This document shows positions 8,368-16,483 of a stretch of DNA of 64,000 bases, piece after piece; the first letter of the stretch is position 1, and each line of letters opens with the position of its first letter. A program made the position numbers and the translations under genes. The stretch is taken from positions 79,653 to 143,652 of the forward strand of contig JAACAK010000049.1 in NCBI GenBank assembly GCA_011774835.1, in the 5' to 3' direction. The notes below the pieces were generated by a model that saw only the letters and a list, made by a program, of their open reading frames with translations, was not told the DNA's origin and did no database searches. This DNA comes from Candidatus Kutchimonas denitrificans. GTDB taxonomy: Bacteria > Gemmatimonadota > Gemmatimonadetes > Palauibacterales > KS3-K002.

Positions 8368-10251
8368 CTAGGGCAGCGCCTCGCGGGCCGAGCCCCAGCC
8401 CGTCATCGCCTCGAACACCTCGAGGGCGAAGTCGACCTTGCCGAAGGGCGCGCTGACCTGCACGCCCTGTACATGAGGCTCGATCGCGGCGACCATCTCC
8501 CTGGCGATGGCCAGCCCCTCGGCCATGCCCGCCTCTTTCCCCTTGTCGGTGGCGGCCCTCATCCGCTCGAGCACGGAATCGGGCACCTCGATGCCCGGGA
8601 CCTCGTTGTTGAGGAACTCGGCGTTGCGGTAGGAGACCAATGGCCAGATCGCGGCGATGGTCGGGATACGGATTCCCATCTCATCGATCCGTCCCAGAAA
8701 GTCGAGGAAGCGGTCGGTGTCGAAGATCGGCTGGCTGATGGCGTACTGGGCGCCCGCATCCACCTTCCAGTAGAAATGGTTCAGCTCGTAGTCCAGGTCC
8801 ACCGACGCGTGGTTCATGCCCACGCCGAGGAAGTAAGCCGTGGGCTCGCCGATCGAATTGTCGCCCGGATCCAGACCTTCGTTCAGCTTGCGCACCAGAT
8901 TGGTGAGCCCCACCGAGTCGATGTCGAAGACCGCGGTGGCGTCTGGGTAAGGACCCATCTTGGGCGGGTCGCCGGTGATGATCAGCAGGTTCCGGATCCC
9001 CAGCGCGTGCGCGCCCAGCAGGTCGCTCATCATCCCCAGCAGGTTCCGATCGCGACAGCAGTAATGCGGTATCGTCTCCAACCCCACCTCGCGCTCGATG
9101 ATCGAGCAGCTCGCCAGCACGCCCATCCGCATCATCGCCCGTGGGCCGTCCGGCACGTTCACCGCATCCACGCCGGCCGCCTTGAGCCGACGCACCTTCT
9201 CCAGCACGTCGGCCGGATTGGACCCCTTGGGCGGCAGGATCTCGACGCTGGTCACCCGCTGGCCATCGACGATCTTGCGGGCCAGCCGCGAGCGTTCGGC
9301 CACCGGCACCGGCTCGACGCCCTTCGGCTCCTCGGCCGCCGCCGTCTCTCTGGGCACCACGACCAGTTGACGCCGCGGCCGCAAGGCACGCACCTGGCCC
9401 GACATCACCTTGATGTGATCCGGCGTCGTCCCACAGCAGCCGCCGACGAAGCGCACACCTGCCTGGATCAGCCGGCGCGTGTACTTCGAGAAGTACTCGG
9501 GCGACGCCATGTACATCTTGCGGCCCTCCACCTCCCGCGGCAGCCCGGCGTTCGGCTGCGCAGAGAGCGGGCGGTTCGTCACCTGCGCCATCTTCTGGAT
9601 CGCCTTCAGGATCATCGCCGGACCCACGCTGCAGTTGAGCCCGACCACATCGGCGCCCGCCTCGTCCAGGTGGCGGGCGATCCGCTCCGGCTCGGCTCCC
9701 AGCGCGGTCGAGCCGTCAACCTGCACCGTCATCTGGGCGATCGCCGGCAGATCCGCCGCGTCGCGGCACCCCCGAATCGCCTGCTCGGCCTCGGAGATGT
9801 CGCTGAACGTCTCCACGATGAACGCGTCGACACCGCCCTCGGCCAGCGCCTCGGCCTGCTCCCGGAACAGCGCCCGCGCCTCGTCACGACCCGTCGGGCC
9901 GAAGGGCTCGATTCGCACCCCCAGCGGCCCGATCGAACCCGCCACGTAGACGTCGTCGGCCGCCACCTCACGGGCCAGCTCCGCCGCCACCCGGTTGATC
10001 TCGTGCACCCGATTGCCCAGACCGTGCCGGTCCAGCCGCAGGCGGTTCGCGCCGAAGGTGTTCGTCTCCAGAATCTCGGCGCCGGCGTCTCGATAGGCAC
10101 GATGCACCTCGCGCACCAGCTCGGGCCGCTTCAAGTTCAGCTCGTCGTACGAGACGTTGATGAACACGCCTCGTCGATACAGCTCGGTGCCGATCGCCCC
10201 GTCGAACAGATGCGCGCTGCCGTTCTCGATCAGCGCTCGAAAGTCTGGCAT
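8368..10251 (-). CDS. Bifunctional homocysteine S-methyltransferase / methylenetetrahydrofolate reductase (YitJ-like)
   Basis: Residues 1 to about 290 are a homocysteine S-methyltransferase: DGAIGTELYRRG at the N-terminus, ETNTFGANRLRL, a zinc-type Cys in VGLNCSVGP and the zinc-binding GGCCGTTPDH. Residues about 320-627 are a MetF-type flavin TIM barrel (VTSVEILPPKGSNP, HYCCRDRN, GDPPKMGPYPDATAVFDIDS, QPIFDTDRFLDF). Together they reduce methylene-THF to methyl-THF and methylate homocysteine to methionine, as proposed for the Bacillus YitJ arrangement. ATG 10251 is preceded by AGGAG at good spacing; an in-frame TTG at 10275 lies inside the terminator U-tract. The leader has an intrinsic terminator, so expression is probably controlled by attenuation. 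The methionine made could feed SAM for EgtD, although that operon is on the other strand. Confidence 0.9.
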   Translation of the reverse strand: MPDFRALIENGSAHLFDGAIGTELYRRGVFINVSYDELNLKRPELVREVHRAYRDAGAEILETNTFGANRLRLDRHGLGNRVHEINRVAAELAREVAADDVYVAGSIGPLGVRIEPFGPTGRDEARALFREQAEALAEGGVDAFIVETFSDISEAEQAIRGCRDAADLPAIAQMTVQVDGSTALGAEPERIARHLDEAGADVVGLNCSVGPAMILKAIQKMAQVTNRPLSAQPNAGLPREVEGRKMYMASPEYFSKYTRRLIQAGVRFVGGCCGTTPDHIKVMSGQVRALRPRRQLVVVPRETAAAEEPKGVEPVPVAERSRLARKIVDGQRVTSVEILPPKGSNPADVLEKVRRLKAAGVDAVNVPDGPRAMMRMGVLASCSIIEREVGLETIPHYCCRDRNLLGMMSDLLGAHALGIRNLLIITGDPPKMGPYPDATAVFDIDSVGLTNLVRKLNEGLDPGDNSIGEPTAYFLGVGMNHASVDLDYELNHFYWKVDAGAQYAISQPIFDTDRFLDFLGRIDEMGIRIPTIAAIWPLVSYRNAEFLNNEVPGIEVPDSVLERMRAATDKGKEAGMAEGLAIAREMVAAIEPHVQGVQVSAPFGKVDFALEVFEAMTGWGSAREALP

Positions 10252-10273
10252 CGTCTTTCTCCTGGCCAGATAC

Positions 10274-10309
10274 AAAAAGCGACCCGGGCTCGCTTCGAAC
10301 CCGGGTCGC
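10274..10309 (-). terminator. Intrinsic terminator inside the 5' leader of the methionine-pathway gene (attenuator)
   Basis: On the minus strand a perfect 10-base-pair stem (arms 10300-10309 and 10279-10288, GCGACCCGGG and its complement) encloses an 11-base loop and is followed by TTTTT (10274-10278). It lies 22 bases before the ATG at 10251 of the gene it precedes, so it can only act as a conditional terminator or as a structure blocking ribosome access. Confidence 0.75.
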
Positions 10310-10363
10310 GTGAGATCTCCTTTTCGGAGCCGCCGCAGCCGTCCCCGGTCTGCAGCGCCCGGC
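10310..10363 (-). promoter_or_regulatory. Structured leader upstream of the attenuator, possible SAM/SAH-type sensing RNA
   Basis: Between the putative transcription start and the attenuator stem, the minus-strand RNA can form GAGCC/GGCTC pairing around a GC-rich interior and a small hairpin CTCCGAAAAGGAG. It contains GGGCGCTGC followed by GACC, reminiscent of the conserved GCGCUGC of SAH riboswitches. The pseudoknot partner expected for that class is not evident, so no class is assigned. Position before a homocysteine-to-methionine gene makes a SAM, SAH or methionine-related ligand plausible. Confidence 0.35.
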
Positions 10364-10392
10364 TCTTTAGCCTTTTTTTAAGGTGGTTGCAA
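10364..10392 (-). promoter_or_regulatory. Candidate sigma-70-type promoter for the methionine-pathway gene
   Basis: On the minus strand TTGCAA (10387-10392) is separated by exactly 17 bases from TAAAGA (10364-10369). This places the start of transcription at the beginning of the structured leader, which agrees with a leader of roughly 110 bases containing the attenuator. Confidence 0.4.
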
Positions 10393-10554
10393 GCGGCCAC
10401 AAATCAGTCCACCGAAATCCCAAGCTACAACCGCCGTCCCACCAGTCAAGCTCCGGTCCGATACGGGCAGGAACAAGCCGAGGGGTACCCGCGTTGCTAG
10501 CGGTAGCCCAAGCGCAGCTCGCAGGCCATCACAACGAGAACGGGAGAACTCGAG

Positions 10555-11652
10555 ATGAGAGCCAAGCGCACGATCACGATCGTGGCGGCGGCCACCGTCA
10601 TATTCGTGGCGACCGCCGCCACTGCCGTGGCCCAGCCGCTCACGCGCCGGACGCCGAACACTCTGGGGTCCTGGGTGACGTCGCCCTGGAACCTCTACTT
10701 CGCCTTCAATCATCGCTTCCGAATTCTGGGCGACGAGAACATCGGCGGTATCTTCGACGAAGGCGTGGTCGAGAACTCGCCTTCCTTCAACCTCGCGCTC
10801 GGACTCTGGGCTCCGTTCATGGCCGGCGTCATGTACAGCTCCGCTCCCAGGATCTCCAACGACCGCCGGAGCAACGAGTGGTTCCCCTACGCGAAGTGGT
10901 CGCCGCTCCGCACCGACCGCTGGTCGATCTCCCTGCTGGGCGGCTACAACTCGCAGGCCGAGAGCGCCGACGGTGTGCTGGCGGGCCAGGTGAACGCCGC
11001 GGGCTTCGAATTCACCGGCGAGGTCCGGGGCTTCAGCGACGCCCTGCACACCGACGAGGCCGGGCTGGCCCTGGCCGGCGGCCTAGGCTATCGGCCCACC
11101 GAGTACATCGCGCTCTCCGCGGACGTGGGCGGCTTCGTGACCGGCCCGGACACCGGTGTCGCCTGGAGCGCCGGGATCGCCATCGGCATCCCGTTCACCC
11201 CGCACACCTTCTCGCTCCAGGTGAGCAATGCGCTCTCGACGATCCCGCAAGAGGCGTCGTTCAACAGCGCCGAGACACCGAGCAGCGATCTGGTCTGGGG
11301 CTTCGAGTTCACCGTTCCGTTCAGCGGCTTCGCCCGCTGGGGCCGGATCTTCGATCCCCGACAGAGCGCCGCCGAAGGACAGAACGTGGTCCCGATGGTC
11401 GCCGAAGTCGACATCAAGCGCTTCGCCTTCCACGGCTCCGACGTCATGGTCTCCGAGGGCGGCCTCGTACGGTGGATCAACCGGGACCCGATCGCCCACA
11501 CGGTGGCGGCCGCGGACGGCAGCTGGAGATCCCCACCCATCGGCCCGGGCGAGACCTACACGGTGCACCTGGACGAGGCCGGCCGCCACGAGTACGTATG
11601 CACCCTGCATCCCAAAGACAGGGGGACGATCCTGGTCGAGCCCGGAAGTTGA
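10555..11652 (+). CDS. Exported beta-barrel-like protein (DUF5777-like) fused to a plastocyanin-type cupredoxin domain
   Basis: 365 residues with a Sec signal peptide ending ATAVAQ. Residues about 30-260 have alternating aromatic and glycine-rich strands beginning NLYFAFNHRF, resembling DUF5777-type outer-membrane beta-barrel proteins. Residues about 280-365 form a cupredoxin: His315 (AHTVAA), Cys349 and His352 (YVCTLHP) match the type 1 copper Cys-His-His ligands. The usual axial Met at His+3 is Asp355, so any copper site would be altered. SD-like purines precede ATG 10555. The gene is alone on its strand, divergent from the methionine-pathway gene. A role in copper binding or electron transfer at the cell surface is plausible but unproven. 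Confidence 0.65.
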   Translation: MRAKRTITIVAAATVIFVATAATAVAQPLTRRTPNTLGSWVTSPWNLYFAFNHRFRILGDENIGGIFDEGVVENSPSFNLALGLWAPFMAGVMYSSAPRISNDRRSNEWFPYAKWSPLRTDRWSISLLGGYNSQAESADGVLAGQVNAAGFEFTGEVRGFSDALHTDEAGLALAGGLGYRPTEYIALSADVGGFVTGPDTGVAWSAGIAIGIPFTPHTFSLQVSNALSTIPQEASFNSAETPSSDLVWGFEFTVPFSGFARWGRIFDPRQSAAEGQNVVPMVAEVDIKRFAFHGSDVMVSEGGLVRWINRDPIAHTVAAADGSWRSPPIGPGETYTVHLDEAGRHEYVCTLHPKDRGTILVEPGS

Positions 11653-11711
11653 GCCGCCCGGGGGAGCGGGGTACGCAGGGCCACCGGGATCGGGGCGGCC
11701 GGCGGCCGCCA

Positions 11712-12389
11712 TCACCTCCGGGAACCGGGTTGGCCTTTCGCCATTGAGATCTCGGCGAACGAATCGACGACCATGTCGGCGTCGGCGAGCTCATCCCGTC
11801 GGTGGGTCGAGGCCAAGGCGATGGTCGCCATCCCGGCGCGGCGCGCCGCCTCGATCCCCTGGGGCGCGTCCTCGATCACCACGCAGCCCCTGGGATCGCT
11901 GCCCAGCTGCTCGGCCGCGTGCAGGAAGATGTCGGGGTGCGGCTTGGAGCGGCAGCCGACCGTCTCGATGTCGTAGATCCGGTCGTCGAACAGGTCGGCG
12001 AGCCCCAGACGCCGATCGACGACGGCCAGAAGCTCGGGGGTCAGCGCCGTCGCCAGCGCCGTCCTGTGCGCGTCGCGCACGTCCTCGAAGAACTCCTGGA
12101 AGCCCCACACGAACCCGACGCCGTCGGCGAACAGCTCCCTCACGATCGCCAGCCGCTCGGCGGTGAGTTCCTCGAGGCCGCCCTCGAGCGCGCAGACCTC
12201 CTGAAGCAGCCGGGTGCCCTCCAGCAGCGAGCGACCGGTGAGCCGCGGCTTGATGCTCGCGCGATCGTAGACACGTCCGTGCCGGCGGAGGAACTCGGCC
12301 TGGCCCAGGTCCCAGACCGGCTCGCTGTCGACGACGACACCCTCACAATCGAAGATGATCGCGTCGACGGGGGGGATCGGCTCACTCAT
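11712..12389 (-). CDS. HAD-superfamily hydrolase, beta-phosphoglucomutase-like subfamily
   Basis: 225 residues, typical of the PGMB/GS1-like phosphatase group. Motif I is IIFDCEGVVVDSEP near residue 12, where the second acidic residue of DxD is Glu, which may alter catalysis. Motif II is the T of LATAL, motif III the Lys in SKPHPDIFLHAA, and motif IV VIEDAPQGIEAARRAGM. The alpha-helical cap lies between motifs I and II. Likely removes phosphate from a small sugar phosphate or isomerises one. The start at 12389 borders repeat copy A, and the gene is separated by that repeat from the ketosynthase operon, so it is probably an independent unit. Confidence 0.85.
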   Translation of the reverse strand: MSEPIPPVDAIIFDCEGVVVDSEPVWDLGQAEFLRRHGRVYDRASIKPRLTGRSLLEGTRLLQEVCALEGGLEELTAERLAIVRELFADGVGFVWGFQEFFEDVRDAHRTALATALTPELLAVVDRRLGLADLFDDRIYDIETVGCRSKPHPDIFLHAAEQLGSDPRGCVVIEDAPQGIEAARRAGMATIALASTHRRDELADADMVVDSFAEISMAKGQPGSRR

Positions 12390-12669
12390 GCTTCATCGCT
12401 TGGGATTCTACGAAGTCGGATATCGGGATTCCGATTGGGGAAATCTCGAGTTCTCCCCGAATTGCCGAAGGAGGTTCGGGGATTCGGGGGTTCGGGGATT
12501 CGGGGAAATACGAAACGATAGCGGATGGCTCGCGCCTTTTCCTTCCCTGCCTCCCCGATGCCTCGAATCCCCGAATCCCAAAATCGTCTTCAACAATTCG
12601 GGAAGAGCTGGATATTCCTGAAATCAGAATCCCGATATCAGAGTCCCGAAATCCGAACTCGAATTCCCA
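12390..12669 (-). repeat. Intergenic palindromic repeat, copy A (inverted relative to copies B and C)
   Basis: No gene is seen here. The stretch is built from ggattcgggg-type words in its left half and their complements in its right half, for example gattcggggattcg near 12480-12510 against cgaatccccgaatc near 12565-12580, so it can fold into one long imperfect hairpin. Read on the minus strand its core (ggggaggcagggaag, then GCGC, then atttccccgaatcccc) matches the core of copies at 18691-18850 and 19954-20087. Confidence 0.65.
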
Positions 12670-13935
12670 TTACTCCCTCCGAAAGACAAGGGTCGCGTTT
12701 ATCCCCCCGAACCCGAACGAATTCGAGATGGCGAATCGCGCGCCCGCAGCACGGCCGGCGCCGGCGACGAGATCGAGATCGCATTCGGGATCGGGCTCGC
12801 TCAGGTTCAGCGTCGGCGGCAGCCACCCCCGTTCCATCGACAAGGCCGTGATCGCCGCCTCGATGGCCCCGGATGCGCCCAGTGGGTGGCCGTAGTAGCC
12901 CTTGGTGCCGCTGACGGGAATTCCGCGGGCTCGCGCGCCCAGCGCCGACTTGATCGCCCGCGTCTCCACCGGATCGTTCAGCCGCGTGGATGAGGCGTGG
13001 GCGTTCACGTACTCCAAGTCATCGGCGTCGCCGCCCGACCCGGCCAACGCCAGCTCGATCGCCCGGGCCGACTGAGCACCGTCGGGACGCGGTGCAGTCA
13101 TGTGATAGGCATCGTTGGTGGTGCCGAACCCGCACAGCTCGGCATAGATGCGCGCGTCGCGCGCCACCGCCCGCCCCCACTCCTCCAGCACCAGAACCGC
13201 CGCGCCCTCGCCCATGACGAACCCGTCACGGTCCCGGTCGAACGGACGGCTAGCGGTGGCGGGGTCATCGTTGCGCTTCGACATGGCGCGGATCAACGCG
13301 AACGCGCCGTACGATAATGGCGCCAGCGGGCACTCGATTCCGCCAACCAGCACCGCATCGGCCCCGCCGCCCCGGATGAGCTCGAAGCCGCGCCCGACGG
13401 CGATCGCCCCCGAGGCACAGCTCATCCCGTTGGTCGAGTTGGGACCGGTGAACCCGAACTCGATAGCGATGTTGCAACTCGCGGCGCCGGTGAAGACGGC
13501 GAGGGCGACCAGCGGGTTCACCGCCGAAGGCCCTTTCTCTACGTAGACGTGGTGCTGGCTCTCGGCGAACGCCACGCCTCCGAGCGCCGAGCCCATCTGC
13601 ACCGCCACCCGGTCCGGTGACAGCGACTCCGGTGCGAGCTCCGCGTCGGCCAACGCCATGCGCGCGGCAGCCACGCTGAACTGCCCGTAGCGGTCGAGCC
13701 GTTTGGCACGCTTCGCGTCCATGTGGTCGGCCGGGTCGAAGCGCTCGACCTCGGCGGCCATCCGACTACGGAAGCGCGACGGATCGAACCGCGTGAGCTC
13801 GCGCACCGCCGAAGCACCGAGCCGTAATCCGTCCCATAGCCCTTCGGTGCCGGTACCGATAGGCGTGATGCAGCCGATGCCGGTGACGGCGACCCGGCGG
13901 CCGTCGCGAGACTGCACTCCGCTGTCCAGTATCAC
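12670..13935 (-). CDS. Beta-ketoacyl-ACP synthase, KAS II/FabF-like
   Basis: Decarboxylating thiolase-fold ketosynthase of 421 residues. It begins with RRVAVTGIGCITPIG. The nucleophile Cys is in GMSCASGAIAVG, the two His are in NAHASSTRLND and GYYGHPLGASGA, and the catalytic Lys is in SGTKGYYGH, so the active site is complete. The start is GTG 13935, overlapping the SRPBCC stop (GTGA). A longer frame upstream would duplicate the SRPBCC gene in another frame and is rejected. It is last in an operon with a methyltransferase, an FAD oxidoreductase and an SRPBCC protein and lacks other fatty-acid genes, suggesting a specialised lipid or polyketide pathway rather than housekeeping FabF. Confidence 0.88.
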   Translation of the reverse strand: MILDSGVQSRDGRRVAVTGIGCITPIGTGTEGLWDGLRLGASAVRELTRFDPSRFRSRMAAEVERFDPADHMDAKRAKRLDRYGQFSVAAARMALADAELAPESLSPDRVAVQMGSALGGVAFAESQHHVYVEKGPSAVNPLVALAVFTGAASCNIAIEFGFTGPNSTNGMSCASGAIAVGRGFELIRGGGADAVLVGGIECPLAPLSYGAFALIRAMSKRNDDPATASRPFDRDRDGFVMGEGAAVLVLEEWGRAVARDARIYAELCGFGTTNDAYHMTAPRPDGAQSARAIELALAGSGGDADDLEYVNAHASSTRLNDPVETRAIKSALGARARGIPVSGTKGYYGHPLGASGAIEAAITALSMERGWLPPTLNLSEPDPECDLDLVAGAGRAAGARFAISNSFGFGGINATLVFRRE

Positions 13936-14393
13936 CTCGACTCCGCCTCTCTCTTTACGCCGGCGAGGGTTTCGCCGGCGACGTGATGGATGAAGACCGG
14001 ACCGATCACCGCGTTCGCGGCGAACTTGCCGATGAGCGGCCACCCCGGCCCCTCCGGCCAGGCGTGGACGATCTCGACTCGCGTGGCGTCGTCCGCGGGA
14101 TGGAAACGCCACTCCACATCCATTCCGCGCGTGATCCCGTCGACGTGGTGGTAGCGGACCAGCGGCGTAGCCTCCTCGATCTCCATCTCGCTGACCCACC
14201 AGACCGGGTACCCCAGCGGCCCGAAGTTTCGGCGCGCCGCCATCTCCACCCGGCCGCGGCCGAAGCCATCGCGACGCTGGAAGCGGACCCAGCGATAGTG
14301 GGGCAGGATCTCGGGCCAGCGCTCGACATCGGCCGCCACCCGGAAGCAGCGGTCCACGTCGGCCCACATTCGCATTTCGTTGTGCGTCTTCAT
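13932..14393 (-). CDS. SRPBCC (START/polyketide cyclase-like) protein
   Basis: 153 residues with the helix-grip pattern of polyketide cyclase/dehydrase proteins: an N-terminal strand (MKTHNEMRMWADVDRCFRVAADVERWPEILPHY), central beta-strands (VSEMEIEEATPLVRYHH, VEWRFHPADDATRVEIVHAW) and a C-terminal helix (FAANAVIGPVFIHHVAGETLAGVKREAE). Such domains form a hydrophobic pocket for lipids or polyketides. It lies 4 bases after the FAD oxidoreductase and overlaps the ketosynthase start by 4 bases, so it is part of the same operon and may cyclise or carry an intermediate. No substrate can be inferred. Confidence 0.82.
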   Translation of the reverse strand: MKTHNEMRMWADVDRCFRVAADVERWPEILPHYRWVRFQRRDGFGRGRVEMAARRNFGPLGYPVWWVSEMEIEEATPLVRYHHVDGITRGMDVEWRFHPADDATRVEIVHAWPEGPGWPLIGKFAANAVIGPVFIHHVAGETLAGVKREAESR

Positions 14394-14397
14394 GTCA

Positions 14398-15615
14398 TCA
14401 TAGCTCGCCGATCAGCGATGGCAGCGCCCGCAACCAGAGCCGCGGGTCCAGGACCGCCGCCGGATGGGTCAGGTCGCCCGTCGCCCGGATCAACCGCGTC
14501 GCCAGCGCCGGATTCGCTGCCATCGCCGCCACCAGCCACCCCATCAGCCCCGGCCGGCGGATGACCGACTCGATCGTCCGCTGCAGAGCGCGGGTCGGGG
14601 CCAGCTCGAACCGGAGCCGCCAATCGTAGCGCCGCAGGCTCGCGTTCGCGGCGTCGGAATCCTCCAGGGCGACGGCGATCGCCGCCGCCGCCAGCCGCGC
14701 GCTGCGCAACGCCTGATGGATCCCCTGCCCGGTGAAGGGATCGTAGTACCCGGCCGCGTCCCCGACCAGAACCGCGCCCGGCGCCCAAGCCCGGCGGACT
14801 GGCCGATCGAACGGCCCGGTGACGAGCACATCGTCCTCCAGCCCGGCAGAGCGGACGCGGCGCTCGATCTCCGGAAACGCGCCCAATCCGCGCTCCAGAA
14901 AGCGGCGTGGATTACCGCCCATCGCCGCTGCGTCCGAGCGCGGCACTACCAGCGTCACGTTGCCACCCTCGGCGAACGGGGCGTAGCCGCAGCTTCGCCC
15001 AACCCGAACCCGGAGCTCACCCCGGTCGCCGGCCCCGTTCGGCCCGGCGAGGTGCCCCACGATCGCGATCTTCCGCAGGCGCGGAGGGCGGGACGCGAGC
15101 CCCAACCGCCGCTGCACCACCGAGCGGAGACCATCGGCGCCCACCACCAACGACGAGCGCAATTCGCCCACCGCACCTCCCCGACGAAAGCGCACGCCGA
15201 CCACACGATTCTCCGTGCCGGTGACGAGGCCGAACACGCGAGCCCCGTGGCTGACCCGGGCGCCGGCGAGCTCCGCTTCGGCCAGCAGTGCCGCATCGAA
15301 GTCCCGACGCCGAACCGCCCACCCGGTCTCCCCCACACCGAACTCGGCTCGAAACCTTCTCCCGTTCGGCGCTTCGATGCTCCACCCCTTCAACCCCTGT
15401 GGCTCGAGGCGCTCAGCCAGCTCGCTCGCCAACCCCAATGCCTCGAGCTCCGCCACCGCTCCCGGATTCACACAGTCGCCGCACGGCTTGTCCCGTGGGA
15501 ACGCCGCTCGCTCCAGTACCATCACGTCGTGGCCGCCCCGGGCCAGGCGCAGCGCCACGGCCGAACCCGCGGGGCCACCACCCACCACGATCACATCAGC
15601 ATCACGCACGGTCAT
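14398..15615 (-). CDS. FAD-dependent oxidoreductase, geranylgeranyl-reductase/UbiH-like
   Basis: 405 residues. It starts MTVRDADVIVVGGGPAGS, a GxGxxG Rossmann FAD site. The GD motif lies at APGAVLVGDAAGYYDPFTGQGIHQALRSA, which also has the family DxxGxxxP-like context. A CGDCVNPGA segment near residue 50 matches the CGD(C) motif of geranylgeranyl-reductase-type flavoproteins. ATG 15615 is preferred over a longer frame from 15675 because it overlaps the methyltransferase end by 14 bases, typical of coupled genes. Likely oxidises, reduces or hydroxylates a lipid or polyketide intermediate for the ketosynthase cluster. Confidence 0.87.
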   Translation of the reverse strand: MTVRDADVIVVGGGPAGSAVALRLARGGHDVMVLERAAFPRDKPCGDCVNPGAVAELEALGLASELAERLEPQGLKGWSIEAPNGRRFRAEFGVGETGWAVRRRDFDAALLAEAELAGARVSHGARVFGLVTGTENRVVGVRFRRGGAVGELRSSLVVGADGLRSVVQRRLGLASRPPRLRKIAIVGHLAGPNGAGDRGELRVRVGRSCGYAPFAEGGNVTLVVPRSDAAAMGGNPRRFLERGLGAFPEIERRVRSAGLEDDVLVTGPFDRPVRRAWAPGAVLVGDAAGYYDPFTGQGIHQALRSARLAAAAIAVALEDSDAANASLRRYDWRLRFELAPTRALQRTIESVIRRPGLMGWLVAAMAANPALATRLIRATGDLTHPAAVLDPRLWLRALPSLIGEL

Positions 15616-16324
15616 CCGGTCCACGCTCCCAGCGAAGAGCCCAACGGAAAAATGGCTGCGGCTCCACCTCCGCATCCAGACCGGCGCGCGCCGCCAGTTC
15701 CCGCACCTCGGTCAGGTCGAACGCCGCCCGAACCGATGCCGGACCGTCATGCCGCGAATAGCGGTGCCCGCGCCAGACGGTCCGAGCGAGCAACTGAGCG
15801 CCCAGGTAACCCGGCAGGCAACGACGAAGGTCGGTGACCACGATGCCCCAGCGGCTGACCCGCGCCATCTCAAGTAACGCGTCCACCGCCTCCCCTGTTT
15901 CCAGGTGGTGCAGAACGGTGCTCGAAATCGCCACCTCGAACGCACGCTCGCCGAACGGCAGATGACGCGCGTCGCCTCCCACGAACCGGATCTTCTCACC
16001 CGACTCGGACGATGCCACCGTAGTTTCGGCACCGATACGCAGCGTCAGACGCCCACGATCCAGCCCCACGCCCTCGAACCCGATCGACCGCTCGGCACAC
16101 CAGACCGCCAGCGAGCGCAACACATCGCCGCCCCCGGCACCCACGTCCACCACCCGCACCCGGGCCGGCCTTTTCGGCTCCAACAGCCGCCGCACCTGAT
16201 GCACCACCGTGGCCGTGCCCCCCAGGTAGCGGTTGTACCAGGCCAGATCGGCGAGGCTCTCGGCCAGGCGCTCGGGATCGGGCCGAGGCTGGTCCATCAG
16301 CTCCACAACGGGTCGTCTTTGCAT
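15602..16324 (-). CDS. Class I SAM-dependent methyltransferase
   Basis: 240 residues. The SAM-binding motif I is VRVVDVGAGGGDVLRSLA; the second strand acidic region is VGLDRGRL; GDARHLPFGERAFEVAISSTVLHH is the motif II/III region. It is the first gene of a four-gene minus-strand operon followed by FAD oxidoreductase, SRPBCC and KAS. This gene set resembles one I associate with type III polyketide clusters, but no type III synthase is present in the window. The upstream 159 bases separate it from the divergent multicopper oxidase and must contain both promoters. Substrate unknown; O- or C-methylation of a lipid-like phenol is a guess. Confidence 0.85.
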   Translation of the reverse strand: MQRRPVVELMDQPRPDPERLAESLADLAWYNRYLGGTATVVHQVRRLLEPKRPARVRVVDVGAGGGDVLRSLAVWCAERSIGFEGVGLDRGRLTLRIGAETTVASSESGEKIRFVGGDARHLPFGERAFEVAISSTVLHHLETGEAVDALLEMARVSRWGIVVTDLRRCLPGYLGAQLLARTVWRGHRYSRHDGPASVRAAFDLTEVRELAARAGLDAEVEPQPFFRWALRWERGPDDRA

Positions 16325-16483
16325 GAGCCAGAAGAATGGGACGACCGGCTTGGTCAGGCCAGCGGTGGCATGAGAATGAGTCTCGCTTGCATCCCGGCGC
16401 CCCTTCCCTTATGCTACATCTTTCGTATTGGCTAAATTCGAGGTTTTGTCAGCCTAAAAACTCAACCACACCCGGTTAGTCCC

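Noticed and set aside
10310-10363. Calling the methionine leader a SAH riboswitch
   Set aside because: Only a GCGCTGC/GACC fragment is shared; the pseudoknot partner is absent, so no class can be claimed.
8119-10500. 793-codon plus-strand open frame opposite the homocysteine/MTHFR gene
   Set aside because: His/Arg/Gln-rich shadow with no motif; the minus-strand gene has clear folate and zinc motifs and a ribosome binding site.
13936-14367. N-terminal extension of the ketosynthase into the SRPBCC region
   Set aside because: It would read the SRPBCC gene out of frame; GTG 13935 overlaps the SRPBCC stop as expected for coupled genes.
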